Source: JBMNUL01 sp050946255
GTDB lineage: Bacteria; Actinomycetota; Coriobacteriia; Coriobacteriales; CADBOM01
DNA: 21,413 nt
Assembly (NCBI GenBank): GCA_050946255.1
Contig: JBMNUL010000029.1
Location: 1-21,413, forward strand
Direction: 5' to 3'
Both the position numbers and the translations under genes were made by a program. Under the pieces are notes generated by a model that was not told the origin of the DNA, ran no database searches, and was given only the letters and a program-made list of their open reading frames with translations. Positions within the stretch are counted from its first letter, which is position 1; every line of letters starts with the position of its first letter. Positions 15,242-21,413 of this stretch are shown here, piece by piece.

Positions 15242-15587
15242 TGGACCTTCTCCTCTCGATGATGCTGACATGGAACGATTCCAAGCCAAAATCATTATAT
15301 TTTTTCCTAGATACCGTGTCGTTTGAATCGCGCAATGGCTTTCCCAGATGGCAAGATTTATGTCGCTCCCAAACACTAGCGCGGCCAAAATTGACCCTTG
15401 GGCTCCAGCAAGGCAAGAAACCCGTTTGTCGCAAATCTGCGCATGCATCGTCACGTCAAACTCGATTCCGAAGTAAGCACAAGTCGGGCGGGTCAAATAG
15501 TATGATGTTTCCCGTAGGACAACTTGAGGCGACGTTACAAGTCAAACGTGGCCGCAGTTGCAGGCCTTGAAGAAGATAGGAATGCCG
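15242..15587. other. divergent intergenic region porC / double cupin
   Basis: These 346 bases contain the por promoter at 15294-15322. On the plus strand TATGAT at 15501-15506 could be a -10 box for the cupin gene, but no -35 box fits. I see no gene, and no convincing operator shared by the two directions. Confidence 0.5.
15294..15322 (-). promoter_or_regulatory. promoter of the porCDAB operon
   Basis: On the minus strand ACGACA (15322-15317) and a perfect TATAAT (15299-15294) are separated by exactly 17 bases. The expected start near 15287 leaves a leader of about 45 bases to porC. The -35 box matches consensus at 4 of 6. Confidence 0.7.
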
Positions 15588-16430
15588 ATGTACGAAAAAT
15601 ACTTCGCACGCTCTGGAGACGAGAATTTCCCGCAGGACCTACCCGGAGTGGCGAGCGGGAAGCGCCGCCCGATCCTCTACATGGATGCCAACCTTATCCC
15701 AGACACATCTTTCCTGTTCGAGTGCAGCTGGCTGATGTCACCATTCGACGAGATCGAGTTCACGGCAAATGACAACGACGCGATGGTCTTCATGTGCGGT
15801 CCCGACCGTGATGATCCGGAGAATCTCTATGGTGAGGTCGAGTTCACGATGGACAACGACGTGCACGACATCACCGAAACCTGCTCGATTTACATCCCTG
15901 CCGGTTGTGCCCACAAGCTCAAGGTGCTGAAAGTCGATAAGCCGATCATGTACTGCTACTGCGAGTTTGCTCCCCTCTCCACCCGCAAGCCGGCCGAGCC
16001 GAAAGCTCCAAAGGGAACCTATGCCAAGCATGTTATCTACCGCTACGAGCCCTCGAGTGGAATCATCCCCGAGGGACCGGAAGGTTTCCTGCAGCTCCTC
16101 ATCTGGATGGCCGGCGACAAGGTCGAGGGAGCCCCGTATCTCGAACTCTGCCGCTTCATGACTGACAACCCGACCGGCCCCGAGCAGCACAAGCATCCCA
16201 AGGAGGAGTTCATCGGCTTCATCGGAACGGATCCGGAGCACCCAGAGGACCTTGGTGCAGAAGTCCACTTCTTCCTAGGAGGAGAGGATATAGCCACCAC
16301 GAAGAGCACTGTCATCTACGTTCCCGGAAATGTCGCCCACAGCCCGATAATCGTGCCCGAGCTCCATCGCGAGATAATCCATTTCTCGGGTTCTCCCGCT
16401 TCCGAGTACATAAGAGAGGCAACCGACTGA
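15588..16430 (+). CDS. double-cupin protein of unknown function
   Basis: A 280-residue soluble protein made of two cupin-like halves. The second half (about 165-270) has a metal-site pattern: HKH at 201-203, Glu206/207 and His251 in VPGNVAHSP. The first half has the equivalent strand order and a matching IPAGCAHKL (His109) but lacks the HxH pair, so it looks like an eroded copy. ENLYGEVEF...IYIPAG and EDLGAEVHF...IYVPGN show the internal duplication directly. I start at ATG 15588, because TAGGA lies 6 bases upstream; ATG 15582 and TTG 15558 are in frame and possible. It is divergent from porCDAB. Substrate unknown; a metal-dependent enzyme or ligand sensor is inferred from fold only. Confidence 0.72.
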   Translation: MYEKYFARSGDENFPQDLPGVASGKRRPILYMDANLIPDTSFLFECSWLMSPFDEIEFTANDNDAMVFMCGPDRDDPENLYGEVEFTMDNDVHDITETCSIYIPAGCAHKLKVLKVDKPIMYCYCEFAPLSTRKPAEPKAPKGTYAKHVIYRYEPSSGIIPEGPEGFLQLLIWMAGDKVEGAPYLELCRFMTDNPTGPEQHKHPKEEFIGFIGTDPEHPEDLGAEVHFFLGGEDIATTKSTVIYVPGNVAHSPIIVPELHREIIHFSGSPASEYIREATD

Positions 16431-16461
16431 GGACAGACGGCATCTTGCCTCAGGCTCTTTT
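16416..16461 (+). terminator. possible terminator of the double-cupin gene
   Basis: GAGGCAA (16416-16422) can pair with TTGCCTC (16445-16451), or alternatively CTGAGG (16427-16432) with CCTCAG (16448-16453). The sequence AGGCTCTTTT follows. The loops are long and the stems short. Confidence 0.35.
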
Positions 16462-16512
16462 AGACGAGTTTGAGACAACCGGGTAAGCTGCCTTATCAAT
16501 ACAAGAAGATTT

Positions 16513-16600
16513 CGGGCTCCTCCCCTGCGCGGGGAGGAGCCCGTACCATCATGAATTCCGTTTAATCTGGGCAACTCTTCCCCTATACGGGTAGGAGCCC
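16513..16600. repeat. duplicated hairpin in the cupin/recR convergent gap
   Basis: Copy 1 (16513-16543) is a perfect 13-bp stem, CGGGCTCCTCCCC, loop TGCGC, and complement. Copy 2 (16569-16600) has the same outline (GGGC, CCCC, then GGGTAGGAGCCC) but a mismatched stem. Neither is followed by a good T-run. They lie in the 177-base gap between convergent genes and could act as transcription barriers or mRNA 3'-end protectors. Confidence 0.7.
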
Positions 16601-16607
16601 GCTTAAC

Positions 16608-17204
16608 TCAGATCTCGCGCCTTGCTTCTATCGCGCGTCCAAGCGTTATCTCGTCTGCATATTCCAGGTCACCGCCAACGGGAAGACCGCTTGCGAGCTT
16701 CGTTACCTTGACCCCGAGGGGCTTGATGAGCTTCGAAATGTAGATGGCGGTCGTCTCCCCTTCCACATTGGGGTTGGTGGCCATGATCACCTCGTTGACC
16801 TTGTCTCCCGAAAGCCTGTCGATGAGCTCCGATATATTGAGGTCGTCTGGGGCTATTCCGTCCATTGGAGAGATAGCCCCTCCCAAGACGTGGTAGAGCC
16901 CGTTGTACTCATGGGTGCGCTCGATTGCCGTGATGTCACGTGGTTCGCATACCACGCAGATTTTCCCGTCATCCCTGCGCGGGTCGCTGCAAATATCGCA
17001 GAGGTCGCCCTCAGCGTAATTGAAGCACTGCGGGCAGAAATGCACGGTCTTCTTGACGTTGACGATGGCATCGGCCAGCGACTGCGCGTTCTCATTGCTC
17101 CCATTGAGAAGCCAGAACACGATTCGCTGAGCCGACTTCGGGCCAATTCCGGGCAACTTCTCGAATTCGTCGAGCAGGTGCTGTATCGCCATCGATTGCT
17201 GCAT
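16608..17204 (-). CDS. recR: recombination mediator RecR
   Basis: A 198-residue protein, the usual RecR length. Residues 8-30 form the helix-hairpin-helix (LLDEFEKLPGIGPKSAQRI). Cys57, Cys60, Cys69 and Cys72 form the zinc finger (CPQC...CDIC). A TOPRIM domain follows from residue 82 (ICVVCEPRDITAIER, Glu87), and a C-terminal NPNVEGETTAIYI is present. RecR with RecO/RecF loads RecA on gapped DNA. The ATG at 17202-17204 has GGAAAGG at 5 bases; an upstream in-frame TTG lacks a site. It ends the dnaX-ybaB-recR cluster, the common bacterial order. Confidence 0.97.
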   Translation of the reverse strand: MQQSMAIQHLLDEFEKLPGIGPKSAQRIVFWLLNGSNENAQSLADAIVNVKKTVHFCPQCFNYAEGDLCDICSDPRRDDGKICVVCEPRDITAIERTHEYNGLYHVLGGAISPMDGIAPDDLNISELIDRLSGDKVNEVIMATNPNVEGETTAIYISKLIKPLGVKVTKLASGLPVGGDLEYADEITLGRAIEARREI

Positions 17205-17368
17205 GTGAGCCTTTCCTAACAACTGACGGCAAACCTAAATTCGCCGGCCTTCAATGATTCAACCTGAGTTTGGGGCAATTTCAAACAGAAGATTGAGACG
17301 TTCTCGAACAAACAGATGGTCTTGGACAATCGCAAGATTAAATGCAACTCTTCAATGCCCAAGCCAAA

Positions 17369-17680
17369 TTACATGCCGGGGATTCTGAGGCCCCCGGTAA
17401 TCGAATCCATTGTGGAAGACGTGGTCTCCTGCACATCGGAGAGGGCCTCGTTCACGGCGGCGACGATCATGTCCTGCAGAATCTCCACGTCGTCTGGGTC
17501 AACTGCCTCGGGATCGATCTCAATCGACTTCAGGTGCATCTCGCCTGTAACAACGGCTTTGACCACGCCGCCTCCAGCGGTTGCAGAGAATTCCCGCTCG
17601 GCAAGCTCTGCCTGCGCCTTCTCCATCTTGGCCTGCATCTCGCGGGCCTGCTTCATCATCCTGTTCATGTCCATTGCCAT
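17369..17680 (-). CDS. nucleoid-associated protein, YbaB/EbfC family
   Basis: A 103-residue protein. The N-terminal helix MNRMMKQAREMQAKMEKAQAEL, a central Gly-rich GGGVVKAVVTGEMHLKSIEIDP, and the C-terminal LQDMIVAAVNEAL are typical of this small dimeric DNA-binding family. It is encoded between dnaX and recR, as in most bacteria. The ATG at 17678-17680 follows GGAG. An 81-base gap separates it from dnaX, and 164 bases separate it from recR. In that latter gap I see no terminator with a T-run, so recR is probably co-transcribed. Confidence 0.95.
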   Translation of the reverse strand: MAMDMNRMMKQAREMQAKMEKAQAELAEREFSATAGGGVVKAVVTGEMHLKSIEIDPEAVDPDDVEILQDMIVAAVNEALSDVQETTSSTMDSITGGLRIPGM

Positions 17681-17761
17681 GTTGTTCTCCTTATCTGCCA
17701 GCCGTATTACCCCGATGCTCGTCAGAATGCAACAAACCGCAACGGGCGATCAGCCCGGCTT

Positions 17762-20080
17762 CTAATCTCCAGGATCTCTGAACACCACCCCATCGCCAAA
17801 GACGTCGCGAAACATCTCCTCGACTTCTGAATCCATTGGGATGGTCTTTGCGGGGGCAGGCTCGTCGTCTTCCTCGTTTTCATCTTGCTTGGCAGGTTCA
17901 TCGTTTTCATGCTTGGCCGCCAGCTTGCTGTAGAAATCGTCGTCCTTCTCAGAGGACGGGAAATCATCATATGCCGAGAGGGGGACTTCCTCATGAAACG
18001 CCTCTTGCTCTGCGTCCGGCTCGTCCAAGGAGTCTGACTCGTCCTCATCGGATTCTGAATCTGAAGCGACGTTTGGCTCCGGTGCAGGTTCTGGCATCGG
18101 CTCTGGGGCCGCGCTAGAGGAAACCGCCTGCTCTGGCATTTGTGTCTCCGACTTGGGGGCAGGCTCGGCAGTCTGTTCAGGGCTCTGCTTCTCCGACGTG
18201 GCAGTGGGCTCAACATCACGTTCGGGGCTCTGAGTCCCCGAATTTGGGGCGGGCTCGGCAGCCTGCTCGGGCTGTTGCGTCTCCGAGCTTGGGACAGGCT
18301 CGACGGTCTGCTCTGGCTTCCGCATTTCCGACTTGGCGGCAGGCTCGGCGGTCTGCTCGGGCTTCCGCATTTCCGACTTGGCGGAAGTTGCAGGCTTCGC
18401 AACCCCACCGCCCCCGATCGATGGAGCACCAAGGGTGAATTCCACGCTGAGCTTTCGCCCGAACACCCTCTCTATCTCCTTCGAGAAATTTTCCCTCATC
18501 TCGGGATCGGAGAGTGTCTGCTGTGCAAAAGTCGCATCTTGTGGGAGCTCGACCAAGATCCGCTCGCCGGCAATGTCGCCATGTGGCACGGAACCGCCAA
18601 GAAGGCTCGGGATTATCGGGTGCTGCCTGCTAAGACCGTGTGCAACGTTGTCCCACATTCTCCGCAAGGTGGATGGGTCTCCGAGCATCTTGGAAAGCGC
18701 CTCGTCTGAGACTCTTGGCGCTTCTGCAGTAGAAGCATCGGCTGCGCCATGATCCAATGCCTTCCCGGAATTGTCCTCATCATCCCGTGGAACATTTGGA
18801 AAAGGCTCGTCTACTACCACTGGAACCCATGCATCTTCTTGGACTAACCCTGCAGAACTCGGTTCAGAGACGTTGCCGTAATCAACCGATGTTCCGGCTC
18901 CAACGGATGTTGCAAATCCCGCACCGGAAGCCATCGAAGCCTCTAGTGCATCGATTCTTCCAGCGAGAGACTCGAGGGTGAGGTCGGACTTGGGGTGCGC
19001 CATCTTGGTCAGCGCAATTTCAAGGGAGAGCCTGGCATCCACCGAAGACCTGAGTTCGGTTGAAAGGTCCCCGAGAATCATCAGTACAGAGGCCAGCCTG
19101 TCGGAGCTGCCGAATGCCCTGGCCTGAGATTCGAGCTTCGCGAAATCCTCATCGGAAACCCCCGGCAGTGCATCGCGATTGTGCACCAACGAGACCACAT
19201 ATAAATCCCTGATATAGGAGGTCAGCCCGTGCGCAACTTGGGCCACGTCGATCCCCGTGGCGGAGAACTGCTCGACCCAGGCAAAACAGCTCGCGACATC
19301 GCGAGCGGCAATGCTGTCGACGACCTCCGAGAGCGCGTATGTATCGACGTCTCCGAACATGTTCTGCGCCGACGCATACGCCACGTTGCCATTGCCGAAA
19401 ACGGCAACCTGCTCCAACGCGGTGATAGCATCTCGCATCCCGCCGTTGGCCTGGTTGGCAATGAGCTCTATGGCCTCCGGCTCATACGTGAAGCCCTCGC
19501 CTTCGCAGATCTGCTCGAGACAAGTGCAAATCTGCTCGGTCGTGAGCCTGTGGAAATCGAATTTCTGGCAACGCGAGATGATCGTTGCAGGAACCTTCTG
19601 TGGATCGGTCGTGCAGAGCACGAAAACCACATGGTCGGGTGGCTCCTCCAAGGTCTTGAGAAGGGCGTTGAAAGCTGCACCCGAGAGCATGTGGACCTCG
19701 TCGATGATATAGACCTTGTACCTGCCGCGGGTTGGAGAGAATGCGACGCGGCCTATGATCTCCTCGCGCACGTTGTCCACACCAGTGCGCGATGCGGCGT
19801 CCAGCTCGTAAACATCCGGATGCTCGCCTTCGGCGATCAGCTTGCAATTCTCGCAAACCCCATCGGGATTTGCAGTGGGGGCCTTGTCGCAGAGGAGGGC
19901 CTTGGCAAGCAATCTCGCCGTGGTGGTCTTGCCCGTTCCCCTTGGCCCGCAGAAGAGATAGGCATGCGAAATCCTATCGCTTGCGAGCGCGTTCCTTAAA
20001 GTTTGTTCTATGTGCTCCTGCCCCACGACGTCGGAAAACGTCTGTGGCCTGTACTTCCTGTAAAGAGACTGGCTTGCCAT
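17762..20080 (-). CDS. dnaX: DNA polymerase III subunit gamma/tau
   Basis: A 772-residue clamp-loader ATPase. Walker A GPRGTGKT is at 45-52, the zinc module has Cys64, Cys76 and Cys79, the DEVH Walker B box is at 127-130 (YIIDEVHMLS), the SRC sensor motif is at 169-171, and a sensor-2-like GGMRDAI follows. The usual fourth zinc cysteine (PCGVC) reads PDGVC here (Asp73). Domain III follows to about 370. The C-terminal half is low-complexity, with six tandem 15-residue repeats (AKSEMRKPEQTAEPA type) encoded at 18113-18382 and an acidic tail. I see no A-rich slippery site for a shorter gamma form. The ATG at 20078-20080 is 20 bases after dedA, so the two genes are probably co-transcribed. Confidence 0.97.
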   Translation of the reverse strand: MASQSLYRKYRPQTFSDVVGQEHIEQTLRNALASDRISHAYLFCGPRGTGKTTTARLLAKALLCDKAPTANPDGVCENCKLIAEGEHPDVYELDAASRTGVDNVREEIIGRVAFSPTRGRYKVYIIDEVHMLSGAAFNALLKTLEEPPDHVVFVLCTTDPQKVPATIISRCQKFDFHRLTTEQICTCLEQICEGEGFTYEPEAIELIANQANGGMRDAITALEQVAVFGNGNVAYASAQNMFGDVDTYALSEVVDSIAARDVASCFAWVEQFSATGIDVAQVAHGLTSYIRDLYVVSLVHNRDALPGVSDEDFAKLESQARAFGSSDRLASVLMILGDLSTELRSSVDARLSLEIALTKMAHPKSDLTLESLAGRIDALEASMASGAGFATSVGAGTSVDYGNVSEPSSAGLVQEDAWVPVVVDEPFPNVPRDDEDNSGKALDHGAADASTAEAPRVSDEALSKMLGDPSTLRRMWDNVAHGLSRQHPIIPSLLGGSVPHGDIAGERILVELPQDATFAQQTLSDPEMRENFSKEIERVFGRKLSVEFTLGAPSIGGGGVAKPATSAKSEMRKPEQTAEPAAKSEMRKPEQTVEPVPSSETQQPEQAAEPAPNSGTQSPERDVEPTATSEKQSPEQTAEPAPKSETQMPEQAVSSSAAPEPMPEPAPEPNVASDSESDEDESDSLDEPDAEQEAFHEEVPLSAYDDFPSSEKDDDFYSKLAAKHENDEPAKQDENEEDDEPAPAKTIPMDSEVEEMFRDVFGDGVVFRDPGD
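18113..18382 (-). repeat. 45-bp tandem repeats inside dnaX
   Basis: Six in-frame copies of 45 bases encode 15-residue units: AKSEMRKPEQTAEPA, AKSEMRKPEQTVEPV, PSSETQQPEQAAEPA, PNSGTQSPERDVEPT, ATSEKQSPEQTAEPA and a partial PKSETQMPEQAVSSS. The first two are nearly identical at DNA level, which suggests recent expansion and length variation between strains. Confidence 0.9.
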
Positions 20081-20100
20081 ATGCTACAGATCCTGCTCAT

Positions 20101-20910
20101 TTAAGAATTGTCGTTCTTGTGCAGCGAATGCTTGATGTGCTCTCCGACGTACTCGCCTCCACCGGTGATCTCCGGAACGGCATCCACCTCGGCGCCTTCA
20201 ACAGCAAGGACCGGCTTCTCGGAATTGGCGACCTCTTCTGCTGCCTCCCCAGAGGCATCCTCGGAATCGCCCTTCTTCTTGCCGAACTTCGCCTTGATGG
20301 CGCCTGCGATTGCGGGAATAAACGATATTACGATGATTCCCACGATGACGAGCTCGAAGTTTTTCTGCACAAACGGAATTCCCCCGAAGAAATACCCAAG
20401 CAAAACGAAGAGGGTGACCCAGGAGACTCCGCCTATCACATTGTAAGCCGTGAACTTGGGAAATGACATACGTCCAAATCCGGCACAGAACGGAGCGATG
20501 GTCCTGATGATTGGGAAGAACCTCGTGACAACGATTGCGAACATCCCGTATTTGTCGAAGAACTTCTGCGTCTTGACAAGGTTCTCCTCATTGAGGGCCT
20601 TTACCTTGCCAGACTTCATGATCACACCGCCGAGCCCTCTCCCAATCCAGTAGTTGGAAGTGTTGCCCAAGATTGCAGCGATGTACATGAGGATGAGCAG
20701 GGCCCAGATGTTGAGCCCGCCGCCGTCGGCAGCGAAGATTCCTGCGGTGAAGAGAAGAGAGTCTCCGGGCAGGAATGGCATGACCACGAGCCCGGTCTCG
20801 ATGAAGATGATGGCGAAGAGCGGAATGTAGACCCAGATAGGACCAAGTGTAATTATCCAGTCGGCAATGAAGGCCCTGGGGTCTTGCAGCAAACTGATAA
20901 GAACATCCAT
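20101..20910 (-). CDS. DedA-family membrane protein
   Basis: A 269-residue polytopic inner-membrane protein. Family motifs are Glu39 and the FLPGDSLLFTAG loop (46-57, Asp50), the GNTSNYWIGRGLGG region, and TRFFPIIRTIAPFCAG with Arg130 and Arg136. DedA proteins are linked to phospholipid translocation and membrane-potential homeostasis. Hydrophobic segments fill 15-200. After residue 205 there is a cytoplasmic tail of about 60 residues, first basic (KAKFGKKKG) then acidic, which makes it longer than the usual 200-220. The ATG at 20908-20910 follows GGGGA. It starts 27 bases after the SRP RNA and ends 20 bases before dnaX. Confidence 0.94.
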   Translation of the reverse strand: MDVLISLLQDPRAFIADWIITLGPIWVYIPLFAIIFIETGLVVMPFLPGDSLLFTAGIFAADGGGLNIWALLILMYIAAILGNTSNYWIGRGLGGVIMKSGKVKALNEENLVKTQKFFDKYGMFAIVVTRFFPIIRTIAPFCAGFGRMSFPKFTAYNVIGGVSWVTLFVLLGYFFGGIPFVQKNFELVIVGIIVISFIPAIAGAIKAKFGKKKGDSEDASGEAAEEVANSEKPVLAVEGAEVDAVPEITGGGEYVGEHIKHSLHKNDNS

Positions 20911-20937
20911 TTATTTTCCCCGTCATATATAGAATAA

Positions 20938-21042
20938 GTGCGCCGAAAAGACCCGGACGCTCACCAGAGGCCACTTATGGCTGCTTCCTCCCGGACCTGA
21001 CCAGGTTCGCGACATGATGCCGTCCGAGCCCATTCGACGCAC
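20938..21042 (-). ncRNA. ffs: signal recognition particle RNA, small bacterial type (4.5S)
   Basis: The minus strand contains GGTCAGGTCCGGGAGGAAGC followed by AGCC, the domain IV core bound by Ffh. The ends pair: GTGCGTCGAA at the 5' side with TTCGGCGCAC at the 3' side, then TCGGACG with CGTCCGG, giving a single long hairpin of about 105 bases without an Alu domain. The apical tetraloop reads GGGA instead of the commoner GGAA, still within GNRA. The exact ends are set by the terminal helix and may be processed. Confidence 0.94.
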
Positions 21043-21110
21043 TCATTGCCCCAAAATTGTGCCGCAAATAAAGCTAACCCATGTTGGGCTTTGCAACTTG
21101 GGAAATCAGT

Positions 21111-21143
21111 TAACGGCCAGCTCAAAAGACATGCTGGCCGTTA
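21111..21143 (-). terminator. hairpin downstream of the Veg-family gene
   Basis: TAACGGCCAGC (21111-21121) pairs perfectly with GCTGGCCGTTA (21133-21143) around an 11-base loop, 17 bases past the Veg-family stop codon. The T-run on the minus strand is weak (AACTGATTTCCC). Confidence 0.65.
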
Positions 21144-21159
21144 TCTTCATAAAACAAAC

Positions 21160-21413
21160 TTAATTATCAAACGGCGGTTCGAAGAGCTTCTGATTGCTCT
21201 CCACATCTGTAAGCTCGACCATTCCGGTGAGCACGTCAACATACTGATACGACTGGCGGGAGACCCTGCCCCGCTTTCCATGAACTTCTACGATGAACAG
21301 GGAAGGGTGAACCTGGGTGAGAATTCCCTCGCAATCAATGATTTTCGAGCGGCCCATGTTGGCCCTGACCCTGACTTGCTGACCTTCATACGATGCGATG
21401 GTCGAATGGATCG
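21160..21413 (-). CDS. veg: Veg-family protein (5' end outside window)
   Basis: At least 84 residues are present, and the reading frame stays open to the window edge. An internal ATG at 21355-21357 is not the true start: the upstream residues IHSTIASYEGQQVRVRAN match the usual Veg start, as in Bacillus Veg (IKRSLDGNLGKRLTLKAN). The core continues with CEGILTQVHPSLFIVEV and QSYQYVDVLTGMVEL. Veg is a small SH3-like protein, known in Bacillus subtilis for promoting biofilm formation; its role in other phyla is unclear. The gene lies upstream of the SRP RNA on the same strand, separated by a hairpin at 21111-21143. Confidence 0.88.
   Translation of the reverse strand, partial: IHSTIASYEGQQVRVRANMGRSKIIDCEGILTQVHPSLFIVEVHGKRGRVSRQSYQYVDVLTGMVELTDVESNQKLFEPPFDN

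Noticed and set aside
18140..18709. Plus-strand frames with repeats antisense to dnaX
   Set aside because: The repeats are those of the dnaX tail read backwards; no independent start signal.

Overview
The window reads as chromosomal DNA of an anaerobic Gram-positive actinobacterium, most likely of class Coriobacteriia. The support is a PafBC-like pair of WYL regulators, a Veg-family protein, a small SRP RNA beside dnaX-ybaB-recR, frequent TTG/GTG starts with strong GGAGG sites, moderately high G+C, and a four-subunit ferredoxin-dependent 2-oxoacid oxidoreductase. This assignment rests on gene content, not on a database search. I see no insertion sequence, integrase, phage gene, tRNA or CRISPR.

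Layout. 1-858 (minus): two consecutive TrkA-type K+ channel regulators, the first cut by the window edge. 1217-1360 (minus): a tiny zinc-ribbon protein. 1635-4964 (minus): a 1109-residue membrane protein that looks like an M28 peptidase split by a disordered insert of about 700 residues and lacking most zinc ligands. 5526-7696 (plus): two translationally coupled WYL regulators ending at a strong bidirectional terminator. 8008-8220: a degenerate tandem array of evenly spaced small dyads, running into the stop codon of a compact OLD-family ATPase/TOPRIM nuclease (8210-9544, minus). 9704-11967 (minus): the AmmeMemoRadiSam pair (LigB/MEMO-AMMECR1 fusion, then radical SAM enzyme) with a 4-base overlap. 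12213-15241 (minus): porC-porD-porA-porB behind a good promoter. 15588-16430 (plus): a divergent double-cupin protein. 16608-20910 (minus): dedA-dnaX-ybaB-recR. 20938-21042 (minus): SRP RNA. 21160-21413 (minus): a Veg-family gene cut by the window end.

Functional picture. Much of the window is housekeeping: replication and repair (dnaX, ybaB, recR), protein targeting (SRP RNA), ion homeostasis (trkA), and anaerobic acyl-CoA/2-oxoacid interconversion with low-potential electrons (por). The accessory-looking part is 7.7-9.55 kb, where the solo OLD-type nuclease sits on top of the dyad array. That pairing is the best candidate here for something undescribed. The degenerate M28-like membrane protein is second.
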